From Blastocatellia bacterium (lineage in GTDB: Bacteria; Acidobacteriota; Blastocatellia; Pyrinomonadales; Pyrinomonadaceae): a DNA stretch of 5,047 nt. How positions within the stretch are numbered: position 1 is the stretch's first letter; each line of letters opens with the position of its first letter. The stretch covers positions 1-5,047 of the forward strand of contig JACDAK010000293.1 of assembly GCA_013695495.1 (NCBI GenBank). Reading direction: 5' to 3'. The translations under genes and the position numbers were made by a program. The notes under the pieces were generated by a model. It saw nothing but the letters and a program-made list of their open reading frames with translations, ran no database searches and was not told where the DNA came from. Below, piece after piece: positions 1 to 5,047 of the stretch.

Positions 1-615
1 CTGCAGGCGAGGGAAGTGCACTTGGGGAAGGATTTCGCGTTTGGACGCAACCGTTCGGGGAACATCGACTTGCTGCGGAAGATGAGCGGCGACCTTGGGT
101 TTGTGGCGGAGGAGGTGCCGGAAGTTCGCCTGCGAGAGAAGCGGATCAGCTCATCGATGATCAGGTATCTGCTCACTGACGGGCGAGTTAATTTTGCACG
201 CCGGATGCTGGGGAGGCCGTATGGGGTCGAGGGCGTGATCGAACGTGGAGCGCGGCGTGGCCACACGATCGGATTCCCAACGGCAAACTTGAAACCTCAC
301 AATCGCGTCATTCCGAAGTTCGGCGTTTACGCCACGGCGACGTTGGTCGAGGGCGTTTGGCGAAGGAGCGTGACCAACATAGGCGTGCGGCCGACGTTTG
401 AAAATGACGCCGAGCCGTCAATCGAATCTTATATTTTCGATTTTGAGGGCGATCTATACGGTGACGTTCTTCGGGTCAGGTTTCTGCACCGGATACGTGA
501 TGAGCGGAAATTTGCTGGTGTTGATGAGCTTAGGGCTCAGATTGAGCGCGACAGTGCACGCGTGCTGAAATATTTCAGTTATGAAGGCGTGCAGAATATG
601 CTGGACGTTTTTTGA
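1..615 (+). CDS. ribF: Bifunctional riboflavin kinase/FAD synthetase RibF, 3' part (5' end outside window)
   Basis: RibF phosphorylates riboflavin to FMN and adenylates FMN to FAD in the cytoplasm. The frame is open from base 1, so the gene enters from upstream; 204 residues are visible of a protein usually about 300-330 long. Numbering from base 1, residues 9-15 (GKDFAFG) and 49-55 (ISSSMIR) are the later motifs of the FMN adenylyltransferase domain. The N-terminal HxGH-type ATP site is missing only because the window starts late. The riboflavin kinase domain spans about 70-190: GFPTAN near 91-96 (the Thr/Asn pair that binds Mg-ATP), GVY near 108, NIG at 126-128, RPTF at 130-133, and the expected catalytic Glu in SIESY (about 142), then LYGD. 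All kinase signatures are intact. The GTG at base 16 is an internal Val codon and not a start. The TGA stop at 613-615 touches the stop of the convergent ppk2 gene. Identification is secure. Confidence 0.95.
   Translation: MQAREVHLGKDFAFGRNRSGNIDLLRKMSGDLGFVAEEVPEVRLREKRISSSMIRYLLTDGRVNFARRMLGRPYGVEGVIERGARRGHTIGFPTANLKPHNRVIPKFGVYATATLVEGVWRRSVTNIGVRPTFENDAEPSIESYIFDFEGDLYGDVLRVRFLHRIRDERKFAGVDELRAQIERDSARVLKYFSYEGVQNMLDVF
588..613 (+). terminator. Possible intrinsic terminator embedded in the last codons of ribF
   Basis: Bases 588-594 can pair with 601-607 (CGT and CAG against CTG and ACG, with one G-G mismatch) around a 6-nt loop. Six T residues follow at 608-613, the last being the first base of the stop codon. 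A second weak stem, TTCTC 620-624 with GAGAA 631-635, is followed by GTTTT within the ppk2 coding region. Because there is no intergenic space, ribF has to terminate inside coding sequence or run antisense into ppk2. The stems are short, so this is a candidate only. Confidence 0.35.
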
Positions 616-1485
616 TCATTTCTCTGCCTCGAGAAGTTTTCCCGCTTGGATTAATGCCGCGAGGTCCTCATCAGAGACGGTTGGGTAATGAAGATCCATC
701 GATTCCAGCTTCTTCACGATTATCTCTGAGATCGCGAGTCTCGCAAACCATTTCCTGTCTGCCGGAATGACGTACCACGGAGCATCGGCCGTCGACGTCG
801 CGGATATCGCTGCCTCGTAGGACTTCATATACTCATCCCAAAAGGCGCGCTCTTTGAGGTCGCCGGCTGAAAATTTCCAATTCTTTTCGGGTTCTTGGAT
901 GCGCGACAGAAAGCGTCGACGCTGCTCGTCGCGTGAGATATTCAGGAAAAACTTCATGATGTGGGTACCGTTCTCGACGAGGTGAGACTCCCAATTGCGG
1001 ATCTGACGCAGGCGCTTGTCCCACACTTTCGGATCCTCTTTTATCTCCGCCGGCAGCGCTTGCGCCTGCAGTATTGAAGGGTGGACACGGACGACTAGCA
1101 CTTCTTCGTAATGCGATCGGTTAAAGATTCCGATGCGGCCGCGTTCTGGCAGAGCGCGTTGGTGCCGCCAGAGATAGTCGTGATCGCGCTCCTCGGCAGA
1201 CGGCTGCTTGAAAGATGTAACATTACAGCCCTGCGGATTTAACCCGCTCATGACAGCTTTTATCGCGCCATCCTTACCGGCCGCGTCCATGGCTTGAAAG
1301 ACGATCAAAAGGGAGTGAACATCCTGTGCATAGAGCATCGACTGGAGCTCCGCCATCCGCTCGATGTTTTTTCGCATTACGGCGACGCCGTTTTTCTTAT
1401 CGGCGGGATCGCCGACGCCCTCGGTCGAGTGTTTCGCGAGGTCGATTTTCGAGTCTTCGTCTATCTTGTATTTGTCTGTGTTCAT
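616..1485 (-). CDS. ppk2: Polyphosphate kinase 2, class III-like (polyphosphate:AMP/ADP phosphotransferase)
   Basis: PPK2 enzymes transfer phosphate between inorganic polyphosphate and nucleotides in the cytoplasm; class III members can phosphorylate both AMP and ADP. The 289-residue protein has the family's single P-loop kinase fold: a helical lead-in (34-52), a Walker A motif AMDAAGKDG at 65-73, SGLNPQG at 80-86, a Walker B-like strand with FNRSHYEEVL at 121-130, KFFLNISRDEQ at 178-188, and the Arg-rich lid with EPEKNWKFS at 198-206. APWYVIPADRKW follows at 235-246. These blocks resemble remembered class III enzymes such as the Meiothermus protein; the subclass is inferred from that recollection. 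The frame stays open upstream to 1704, but the ATG at 1485 gives the usual length and avoids overlapping bshA. No Shine-Dalgarno precedes it. The gene is divergent from bshA and convergent with ribF. Confidence 0.93.
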   Translation of the reverse strand: MNTDKYKIDEDSKIDLAKHSTEGVGDPADKKNGVAVMRKNIERMAELQSMLYAQDVHSLLIVFQAMDAAGKDGAIKAVMSGLNPQGCNVTSFKQPSAEERDHDYLWRHQRALPERGRIGIFNRSHYEEVLVVRVHPSILQAQALPAEIKEDPKVWDKRLRQIRNWESHLVENGTHIMKFFLNISRDEQRRRFLSRIQEPEKNWKFSAGDLKERAFWDEYMKSYEAAISATSTADAPWYVIPADRKWFARLAISEIIVKKLESMDLHYPTVSDEDLAALIQAGKLLEAEK

Positions 1486-1545
1486 AAGATTTTGGGTATC
1501 GAGGTTGCCTTTACTATTGTGAGCACAGATTCTACCATTCAAATA
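1486..1545. promoter_or_regulatory. Divergent ppk2/bshA promoter region with a small dyad
   Basis: These 60 bp separate the two divergent start codons and must hold both promoters unless transcription starts inside the opposite gene. For ppk2 (minus strand), TTGAAT (1542-1537) and AATAGT (1518-1513), 18 bp apart, form a plausible sigma-70-like pair and would leave a leader of about 20 nt. For bshA (plus strand) only weak pairs are seen, such as TTTTGG (1490-1495) with TACTAT (1512-1517). A TGTG-AG-CACA dyad at 1518-1527 lies over the proposed ppk2 -10 region and could be an operator. Assignments come from inspection by eye alone. Confidence 0.35.
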
Positions 1546-2691
1546 ATGAATATCGGCATTACGGTTTATCCTACATATGGAGGCAGCGGCATCGTTGGGT
1601 CGGAACTTGGGCGCGATCTGGCGGAGCGCGGACACAATGTGCATTTTATCTCCTCCGTTTTGCCAACACGGGTTACCGAACTTGGTCCGCGTGTTCATTT
1701 TCACGAGGTCGAGATGATGTCATATCCGCTATTTGAGCATCAGCCATATGACCTTGCTTTAGCGACGAAGATGGCAACGGTGGCGCGAGCGGAGAAGCTG
1801 GATCTGCTGCATGTTCATTATGCGATCCCGCATTCGATCAGCGCAATACTCGCACGGGAATCCATCAAAGAGAAGCGTTATGTTCCGGTGATAACGACGC
1901 TTCACGGCACGGATATTACGCTGGTCGGTGCGGATCGGAGCTATCTGCCGATCACGCGGTACGGGCTGCAGCAGAGTGACGGCGTAACGGCAGTTTCGCG
2001 ATTTTTGAAGAAGGCGACGATCGAGACATTCGATTTTGATGAGATCGAAGTGATACCGAACTTCATCTGTCCGCAGCACTATCGAAAGATACCTGATTCG
2101 CCGTTGCGTGCGGAACTAGCGCCGAATGGGGAGACGCTTCTGGTGCATGTTTCGAACTTCCGCTCGGTTAAGCGGCCGGGGGACTGCATTGATATTTTGC
2201 TGCACGCCGTTCAAAAGGGTGAGGATGTGCGGCTGGTTATGGTTGGTGATGGGCCGGAACGCTCGGCGGTGAAGTATCGTGCGGAGCAGAGTGGGGTTGC
2301 TGATCGTACGATCTTTGTGGGTAAGCAGGCGAACATTCCTGATTACCTTGGAGTTTCGGACATCTTTTTGCTGCCGTCTGAACTCGAATCCTTTGGGCTT
2401 GCGGCGCTGGAAGCGCAAGCGTGCGAAGTTCCGGTTGTGGCGACGCGCATCGGCGGCATACCTGAGGTTGTAACCGAGGGCGAGACCGGGTTTCTGAGCG
2501 ACATCGGGGACGTCGAAAAAATGGCTGCGGACACGATAAGGCTTGTGCGTGACCCGGAAATGCGTGAGGCGTTTGGCAAGCGTGGCCGCGAACTGGCCGT
2601 TGAGCGATACAGCACCGAAAAGATAATTCCCCAGTACATCTCTTTTTATGAAAGCGTCCTGAACCGATCTTTGACCGCCGCCGCAGTTTAG
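1546..2691 (+). CDS. bshA: N-acetyl-alpha-D-glucosaminyl L-malate synthase BshA (bacillithiol pathway)
   Basis: BshA is a retaining GT4-family, GT-B-fold glycosyltransferase that joins GlcNAc from UDP-GlcNAc to L-malate, the first step of bacillithiol synthesis. The 381-residue length matches the family (about 375-380). The N-terminal domain opens with MNIGITVYPTYGGSGIVGSE (1-20), whose glycine-rich loop matches the start of the Bacillus enzyme, followed by HFHEVE (51-56), HYAIPHS (91-97) and TLHGTDIT (118-125). The C-terminal domain has HVSNFRSVKRPGD (201-213), VGDGPE (233-238), the EX7E motif ESFGLAALE (281-289) and GGIPEV (303-308). HVSNFRxVKR together with TLHGTDIT separates BshA from generic GT4 enzymes. 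The frame is open back to 1294, but that stretch is antisense to ppk2 and family alignment supports ATG 1546. No Shine-Dalgarno is visible. No bshB or bshC lies in the window, so they must be elsewhere if the pathway is complete. Confidence 0.94.
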   Translation: MNIGITVYPTYGGSGIVGSELGRDLAERGHNVHFISSVLPTRVTELGPRVHFHEVEMMSYPLFEHQPYDLALATKMATVARAEKLDLLHVHYAIPHSISAILARESIKEKRYVPVITTLHGTDITLVGADRSYLPITRYGLQQSDGVTAVSRFLKKATIETFDFDEIEVIPNFICPQHYRKIPDSPLRAELAPNGETLLVHVSNFRSVKRPGDCIDILLHAVQKGEDVRLVMVGDGPERSAVKYRAEQSGVADRTIFVGKQANIPDYLGVSDIFLLPSELESFGLAALEAQACEVPVVATRIGGIPEVVTEGETGFLSDIGDVEKMAADTIRLVRDPEMREAFGKRGRELAVERYSTEKIIPQYISFYESVLNRSLTAAAV

Positions 2692-2693
2692 TA

Positions 2694-3773
2694 ATGATCA
2701 AACGATATATGCACAGACGGGAGCGGCATTTTGCGCTCCTGAATGATAACCGCACCGTTCAGCCGTTTGAATGGGGGACGGAGTTCGTTTGCGGTGACAT
2801 CAACGGTGACGATCCGCGGGTCGCGCTTTCGAGATTTTCGCGTGAGGCGATCGCGAATAGCGATGAGTATTTTGCAGCGCCGAAGGATTTGGAGTTTCGG
2901 CTTGAGGCGCGGTTGTTCCCGTCGACTGCCTCGTTGAGCGCGGCGGAGCTCGCGAAGCCGGTGGAGCAGGTCGAGCTCCCTGTTCTTTCTTGGGAGAGCT
3001 CACTGGCGACGCCCTCGGTTGAGAATAATACGGCCTATGCGACTTATTTTCCGCACGAGAATAAGAAAGCTGCGGTGGTCATTTTGCCGCATTGGAATGC
3101 GAAGGCGGGGACATATTTTGACCTCGCGAAGTATCTGAACAAGGTCGGGATCGCGGCGATTCGGCTTACCCTTCCGTATCATGAAGAGCGGATGCCGCCG
3201 GAGTTGGAACGTGCTGATCACTTGGTGTCGCCAAATATTGGTCGCTCGGTGCAATCTATCAGGCAGGCGGTAGCGGACACGCGTGCGGCGGTTGCGTGGC
3301 TACGGCAGGAGGGGTATGACAAGGTCGGTGTTGTCGGGACGAGCATCGGGTCTTGTGTATCGTTTTTGGCGTTTGTGCACGACCGGTCGATCGATACGGC
3401 GGTCTTTAATCATGTATCCGGCTATATGGCGGATGTCGTGTGGCACGGGCTTTCGACCTATCACGTGCGTGATGGATTTGGGGATAAGATCGAGCTGGAA
3501 GAATTGAGAGAATTTTGGCTGCCGGTTTCGCCTATGGCTTATATGAAGAAGCTGGCGGCTCTTCCGCCCCGGCCGCAGCGATATATCTATACGCTTTACG
3601 ATCTGAGTTTTCCGGTGCATTTGTCGCGAGAGGTGCTGGACGAGTTAACGCGGCACAAGATCAAGCATAGTCGCTCATCGATCCCCTGCGGGCATTATAC
3701 GTTGGGGGAAAAGCCGTGGGTTTATATCGACGGGTATAAGATCATTCGCTTTCTGCATAAGAATTTGAAGTAG
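2694..3773 (+). CDS. Alpha/beta-hydrolase family protein (ABHD18/DUF2048-like), function unknown
   Basis: This 359-residue protein has an alpha/beta-hydrolase core after a divergent N-terminal region of about 110 residues. Residues 127-132 (AVVILP) form a core strand leading into HWNAK (133-137), a probable oxyanion-hole segment. GTSIG at 215-219 is the nucleophile elbow with Ser217. The likely acid is Asp303 (YTLYDLSF) and the likely base is His334 (PCGHYTLGEKPW), so the triad appears complete. No signal peptide or membrane segment is seen, so it is probably cytoplasmic. The closest remembered family is ABHD18-like hydrolases, whose bacterial substrates are unknown; lipase, esterase or amidase activity cannot be told apart here. 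ATG 2694 lies 2 nt after the bshA TAG, which suggests translational coupling. Met6 (ATG 2709) is an alternative start. Neither has a clear Shine-Dalgarno. The link to bacillithiol is inferred from position only. Confidence 0.85.
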   Translation: MIKRYMHRRERHFALLNDNRTVQPFEWGTEFVCGDINGDDPRVALSRFSREAIANSDEYFAAPKDLEFRLEARLFPSTASLSAAELAKPVEQVELPVLSWESSLATPSVENNTAYATYFPHENKKAAVVILPHWNAKAGTYFDLAKYLNKVGIAAIRLTLPYHEERMPPELERADHLVSPNIGRSVQSIRQAVADTRAAVAWLRQEGYDKVGVVGTSIGSCVSFLAFVHDRSIDTAVFNHVSGYMADVVWHGLSTYHVRDGFGDKIELEELREFWLPVSPMAYMKKLAALPPRPQRYIYTLYDLSFPVHLSREVLDELTRHKIKHSRSSIPCGHYTLGEKPWVYIDGYKIIRFLHKNLK

Positions 3774-3787
3774 CCGGCCTGCCGCAA

Positions 3788-3811
3788 ACTGTTCCGGCCG
3801 TCCGGAACAGT
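3788..3811. repeat. Perfect 10-bp inverted repeat between the hydrolase and sigma-factor genes
   Basis: ACTGTTCCGG (3788-3797) is the exact reverse complement of CCGGAACAGT (3802-3811), with a 4-nt loop CCGT. It lies 14 nt after the hydrolase stop and 22 nt before the sigma-factor start. In RNA it would form a stable hairpin, but the following GTGTTAAACTT is not a good U-tract, so it is at best a poor intrinsic terminator. As DNA it could be an operator. Each arm contains GGAAC, the core of many ECF sigma -35 elements, so control of the downstream gene is possible. A GTG at 3810 lies within it and is not used as the start. Confidence 0.7.
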
Positions 3812-3833
3812 GTTAAACTTCCTTCATTTGCCG

Positions 3834-4781
3834 ATGAGTCCAGTTCCCGATAAATTAAACCAAACTGTAGACGACGCGCTTGAGCTTTTGCTGGCTCGTG
3901 CGGGGAAATCGCGCGGGCTTCTGGTCGATGACGTTCGTCCGCGGATCGAGAAGGCTCTGGACAAATATCTTTTCGCGGATGAGCCCAGCGCTGGCCGAGC
4001 GGAGGTGCAGAACTTTATTGGGGAGATCCGTGCAGATGATCTTTGCTTGATAACTGCTTGTGAACGCGGTGACGAGAAGGCGTGGGAGGACCTGGTCGCG
4101 GGGTTTGACGCGACGGTCAAATCTGCGGCTCGAAAGATCTCGGCGAACGCAGAAGATGCCGAGGACCTTGCGAGCTCGATCTGGGCGGAGCTTTATGGTT
4201 TGCGGCAGGATGCGGAGGGCAACAGGAAAAGCAAGCTGGCGTATTACTCGGGGCGGGGGTCATTAGGCGGATGGCTAAGGGCGGTCGTTGCACAGCTCGC
4301 GGTTGATCAGTTTAGGAAGCAGTCGAAGTTGGTGCAGCTTGAGGAAGACCGTGAATTTGATGTGTTGGCGAATGAACTGCCTAACTCGCAGAACGGTCTT
4401 GTTGCTCAGCATGAGAACCCGGAAGAGATAATGACGGAGAGCAGGACTGCGGCCGACGTTACTGCGGCGCTCGGTTCTGCGATAGCGGTGTTGAAGGACG
4501 AGGATCGGCTGATATTGAAGCTCTATTATTTTGAAGATCTAAAGCTGAAGAACATCGCTGCGACGTTCGGGTTTCACGAAGCTACGGCGAGCCGGCGGCT
4601 GGCGAGGCTGCAGGCGGATATTCGCAAATCAGTGCAGAAATTGCTGAAGACCGAATATGGTTGGAATGACGGCGAGATCGATCAGTATTTGTATGAGAAC
4701 GCTGAGAGAGCCGGGGTTAATTTTGAGAAAATGCTTGGGATCGCAGTGATAGTTATGGCGATGCAAGATTTTTGGGCTTGA
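3834..4781 (+). CDS. Sigma-70 family (ECF-like) RNA polymerase sigma factor with N- and C-terminal extensions
   Basis: A 315-residue sigma factor that would direct RNA polymerase to a dedicated promoter set. Region 2 spans about 69-165: ACERGDEKAWEDLV (75-88), EDAEDLASSIWAELYG (107-122), then RGSLGGWLRAVVAQLAVDQF (141-160), close to the core-binding and -10-binding helices. A linker (166-205) leads to region 4 (about 210-272), with DEDRLILKLYYFEDL (222-236) and a helix-turn-helix KNIAATFGFHEATASRRLARL (239-259). Typical ECF factors are about 180-200 residues, so the first 68 and last 43 are extra. The C-terminal tail is acidic and ends in a short hydrophobic stretch (301-310) too short for a confident membrane span. 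It recalls long sigma factors of Myxococcales and Acidobacteria, an unverified recollection. ATG 3834 was chosen over GTG 3810, which lies in the inverted repeat. No Shine-Dalgarno is visible, and the next gene may encode its anti-sigma factor. Confidence 0.88.
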   Translation: MSPVPDKLNQTVDDALELLLARAGKSRGLLVDDVRPRIEKALDKYLFADEPSAGRAEVQNFIGEIRADDLCLITACERGDEKAWEDLVAGFDATVKSAARKISANAEDAEDLASSIWAELYGLRQDAEGNRKSKLAYYSGRGSLGGWLRAVVAQLAVDQFRKQSKLVQLEEDREFDVLANELPNSQNGLVAQHENPEEIMTESRTAADVTAALGSAIAVLKDEDRLILKLYYFEDLKLKNIAATFGFHEATASRRLARLQADIRKSVQKLLKTEYGWNDGEIDQYLYENAERAGVNFEKMLGIAVIVMAMQDFWA

Positions 4782-4822
4782 ATCGTTCTTAAGACGGGTC
4801 ACGAAACCCAAAAATCGCTTGC
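4763..4822. repeat. Long imperfect inverted repeat across the 3' end of the sigma-factor gene
   Basis: GCAAGATTTTTGGG (4763-4776) pairs with CCCAAAAAT (4807-4815) and, after a 2-nt CG bulge, CTTGC (4818-4822). That gives 14 base pairs around a 30-nt loop. The left arm is inside the last codons of the sigma gene and the right arm is in the intergenic gap. A smaller competing hairpin, GGGT 4796-4799 with ACCC 4806-4809, sits within it. It might protect the transcript's 3' end or attenuate read-through into the next gene, but there is no U-tract after it on the + strand. Confidence 0.45.
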
Positions 4823-4854
4823 GGCGGGCGGCCACAATACCGGGAACGCCCGCC
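4823..4854. repeat. GC-only 8-bp inverted repeat upstream of the anti-sigma-like gene
   Basis: GGCGGGCG (4823-4830) is the exact reverse complement of CGCCCGCC (4847-4854), with a 16-nt loop. A competing small hairpin CGGG-AACG-CCCG lies at 4841-4852. It ends 20 nt before the next start codon and has no T-run after it on the + strand, so it is not a classical terminator. The loop and right arm include GGGAAC (4842-4847), which resembles an ECF -35 core, though no convincing -10 element is seen at the right distance. It could affect expression of the downstream gene as a leader hairpin. Confidence 0.5.
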
Positions 4855-4874
4855 AGAAAGTGAGAAATTAGAAG

Positions 4875-5047
4875 ATGGCAACTGAATTCGACAGAGAGAT
4901 AGAGGCACTGCTACGGGCGAAGGGCAAGACCCGGCTCGCGGCGGGACCGCGCTCGCCCGATGTCGAACATATTGATGCTGACGGAATTAGCGCGTTTGTC
5001 GAAAACGTGATGCCGGCCGGGGCTCGGCAGCGATACACCGCTCATTT
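4875..5047 (+). CDS. Probable zinc-finger anti-sigma factor-like protein, N-terminal part (runs off window)
   Basis: The frame opens at ATG 4875 and is still open at the window end, giving 57 complete residues. It begins MATEFDREIEALLRAKGK, a charged helix, followed by HIDADGISAFVENVMP (32-47) and ARQRYTAH (50-57). The pattern of D-E/G-I-x-A-F followed by R-x-x-Y-x-x-H is what precedes the H-x3-C-x2-C zinc site of putative zinc-finger (zf-HC2) anti-sigma factors; His57 would be the first ligand and the cysteines would lie just past the window. Its place after a sigma-factor gene supports a role as regulator of that factor. The start has only weak Shine-Dalgarno-like purines upstream (AAAGTGAG at 4857-4864). 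The zinc site itself is not visible, so the function is inferred; a general hypothetical protein with this N-terminus is the alternative. Confidence 0.7.
   Translation, partial: MATEFDREIEALLRAKGKTRLAAGPRSPDVEHIDADGISAFVENVMPAGARQRYTAH

Noticed and set aside
1294..1545. In-frame N-terminal extension of bshA by 84 residues
   Set aside because: It runs antisense through ppk2, and the BshA family starts at the MNIGITVYPTYGGSG block, so ATG 1546 is the real start.
1486..1704. In-frame N-terminal extension of ppk2 by 73 residues
   Set aside because: It overlaps bshA on the opposite strand, and the protein from ATG 1485 already has normal PPK2 length.
2237..2755. 172-codon reverse-strand open frame opposite bshA
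   Set aside because: The product is rich in Arg, Cys, Ser and Pro with no recognisable motif, and it lies opposite a well-conserved glycosyltransferase; it is a shadow frame.
3300..3620. 106-codon reverse-strand open frame opposite the hydrolase
   Set aside because: Basic, motif-free product opposite the nucleophile-elbow region of a convincing gene; coding chance only.
3788..3811. LexA/SOS box reading of the CTGT...ACAG palindrome
   Set aside because: The CTGT and ACAG half-sites are 14 bp apart instead of the 8 bp of the E. coli LexA box, and the GTTC/GAAC order and spacing do not fit the Gram-positive box.
3810..3833. GTG 3810 as the sigma-factor start
   Set aside because: It lies in the arm of the perfect inverted repeat and adds eight residues with no family support; ATG 3834 is preferred.
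1..5047. Mobile elements, CRISPR arrays, tRNA or rRNA genes
   Set aside because: No transposase, spaced direct repeats, cloverleaf-like sequence or conserved rRNA segment was seen; the window is nearly filled by housekeeping and regulatory genes.

Overview
The window looks like ordinary chromosomal DNA from a G+C-moderate (roughly mid-50s %) bacterium. It holds five genes plus the start or end of others. The best guess for the organism is an Acidobacteriota member, Blastocatellia/Pyrinomonadales-like. This is inferred from a bacillithiol-pathway glycosyltransferase (BshA), a class III polyphosphate kinase 2, an unusual long sigma factor followed by a probable zinc-finger anti-sigma gene, and start codons that mostly lack Shine-Dalgarno sequences. 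No rRNA, tRNA, insertion sequence, phage gene or CRISPR array is visible.

Layout. Bases 1-615 (+) are the 3' part of ribF, the bifunctional FAD synthetase/riboflavin kinase; its N-terminal nucleotide-binding part lies upstream of the window. It converges with ppk2 (1485-616, -), and the two stop codons abut with no base between them. ppk2 is divergent from bshA (1546-2691, +) across a 60-bp gap that must hold both promoters. bshA is followed after 2 nt by an alpha/beta-hydrolase gene (2694-3773, +) that is probably co-transcribed. A 60-nt gap with a perfect 10-bp inverted repeat (3788-3811) precedes a sigma-70-family gene (3834-4781, +). A 93-nt gap with two further dyads leads to the start of a gene (4875 to the window end) whose first 57 residues look like the lead-in to an anti-sigma zinc-finger domain.

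How the genes may work together. ribF makes FMN/FAD. ppk2 interconverts polyphosphate and nucleotides. bshA makes GlcNAc-malate, the first intermediate of the low-molecular-weight thiol bacillithiol. The tightly coupled hydrolase is uncharacterised and could act in the same or a neighbouring process. The sigma factor and the gene after it look like a regulatory pair whose targets cannot be read from this window. I see no wholly new system. The less explained items are the bshA-linked hydrolase, the sigma factor with extra N- and C-terminal regions, and the palindromes flanking the sigma gene.
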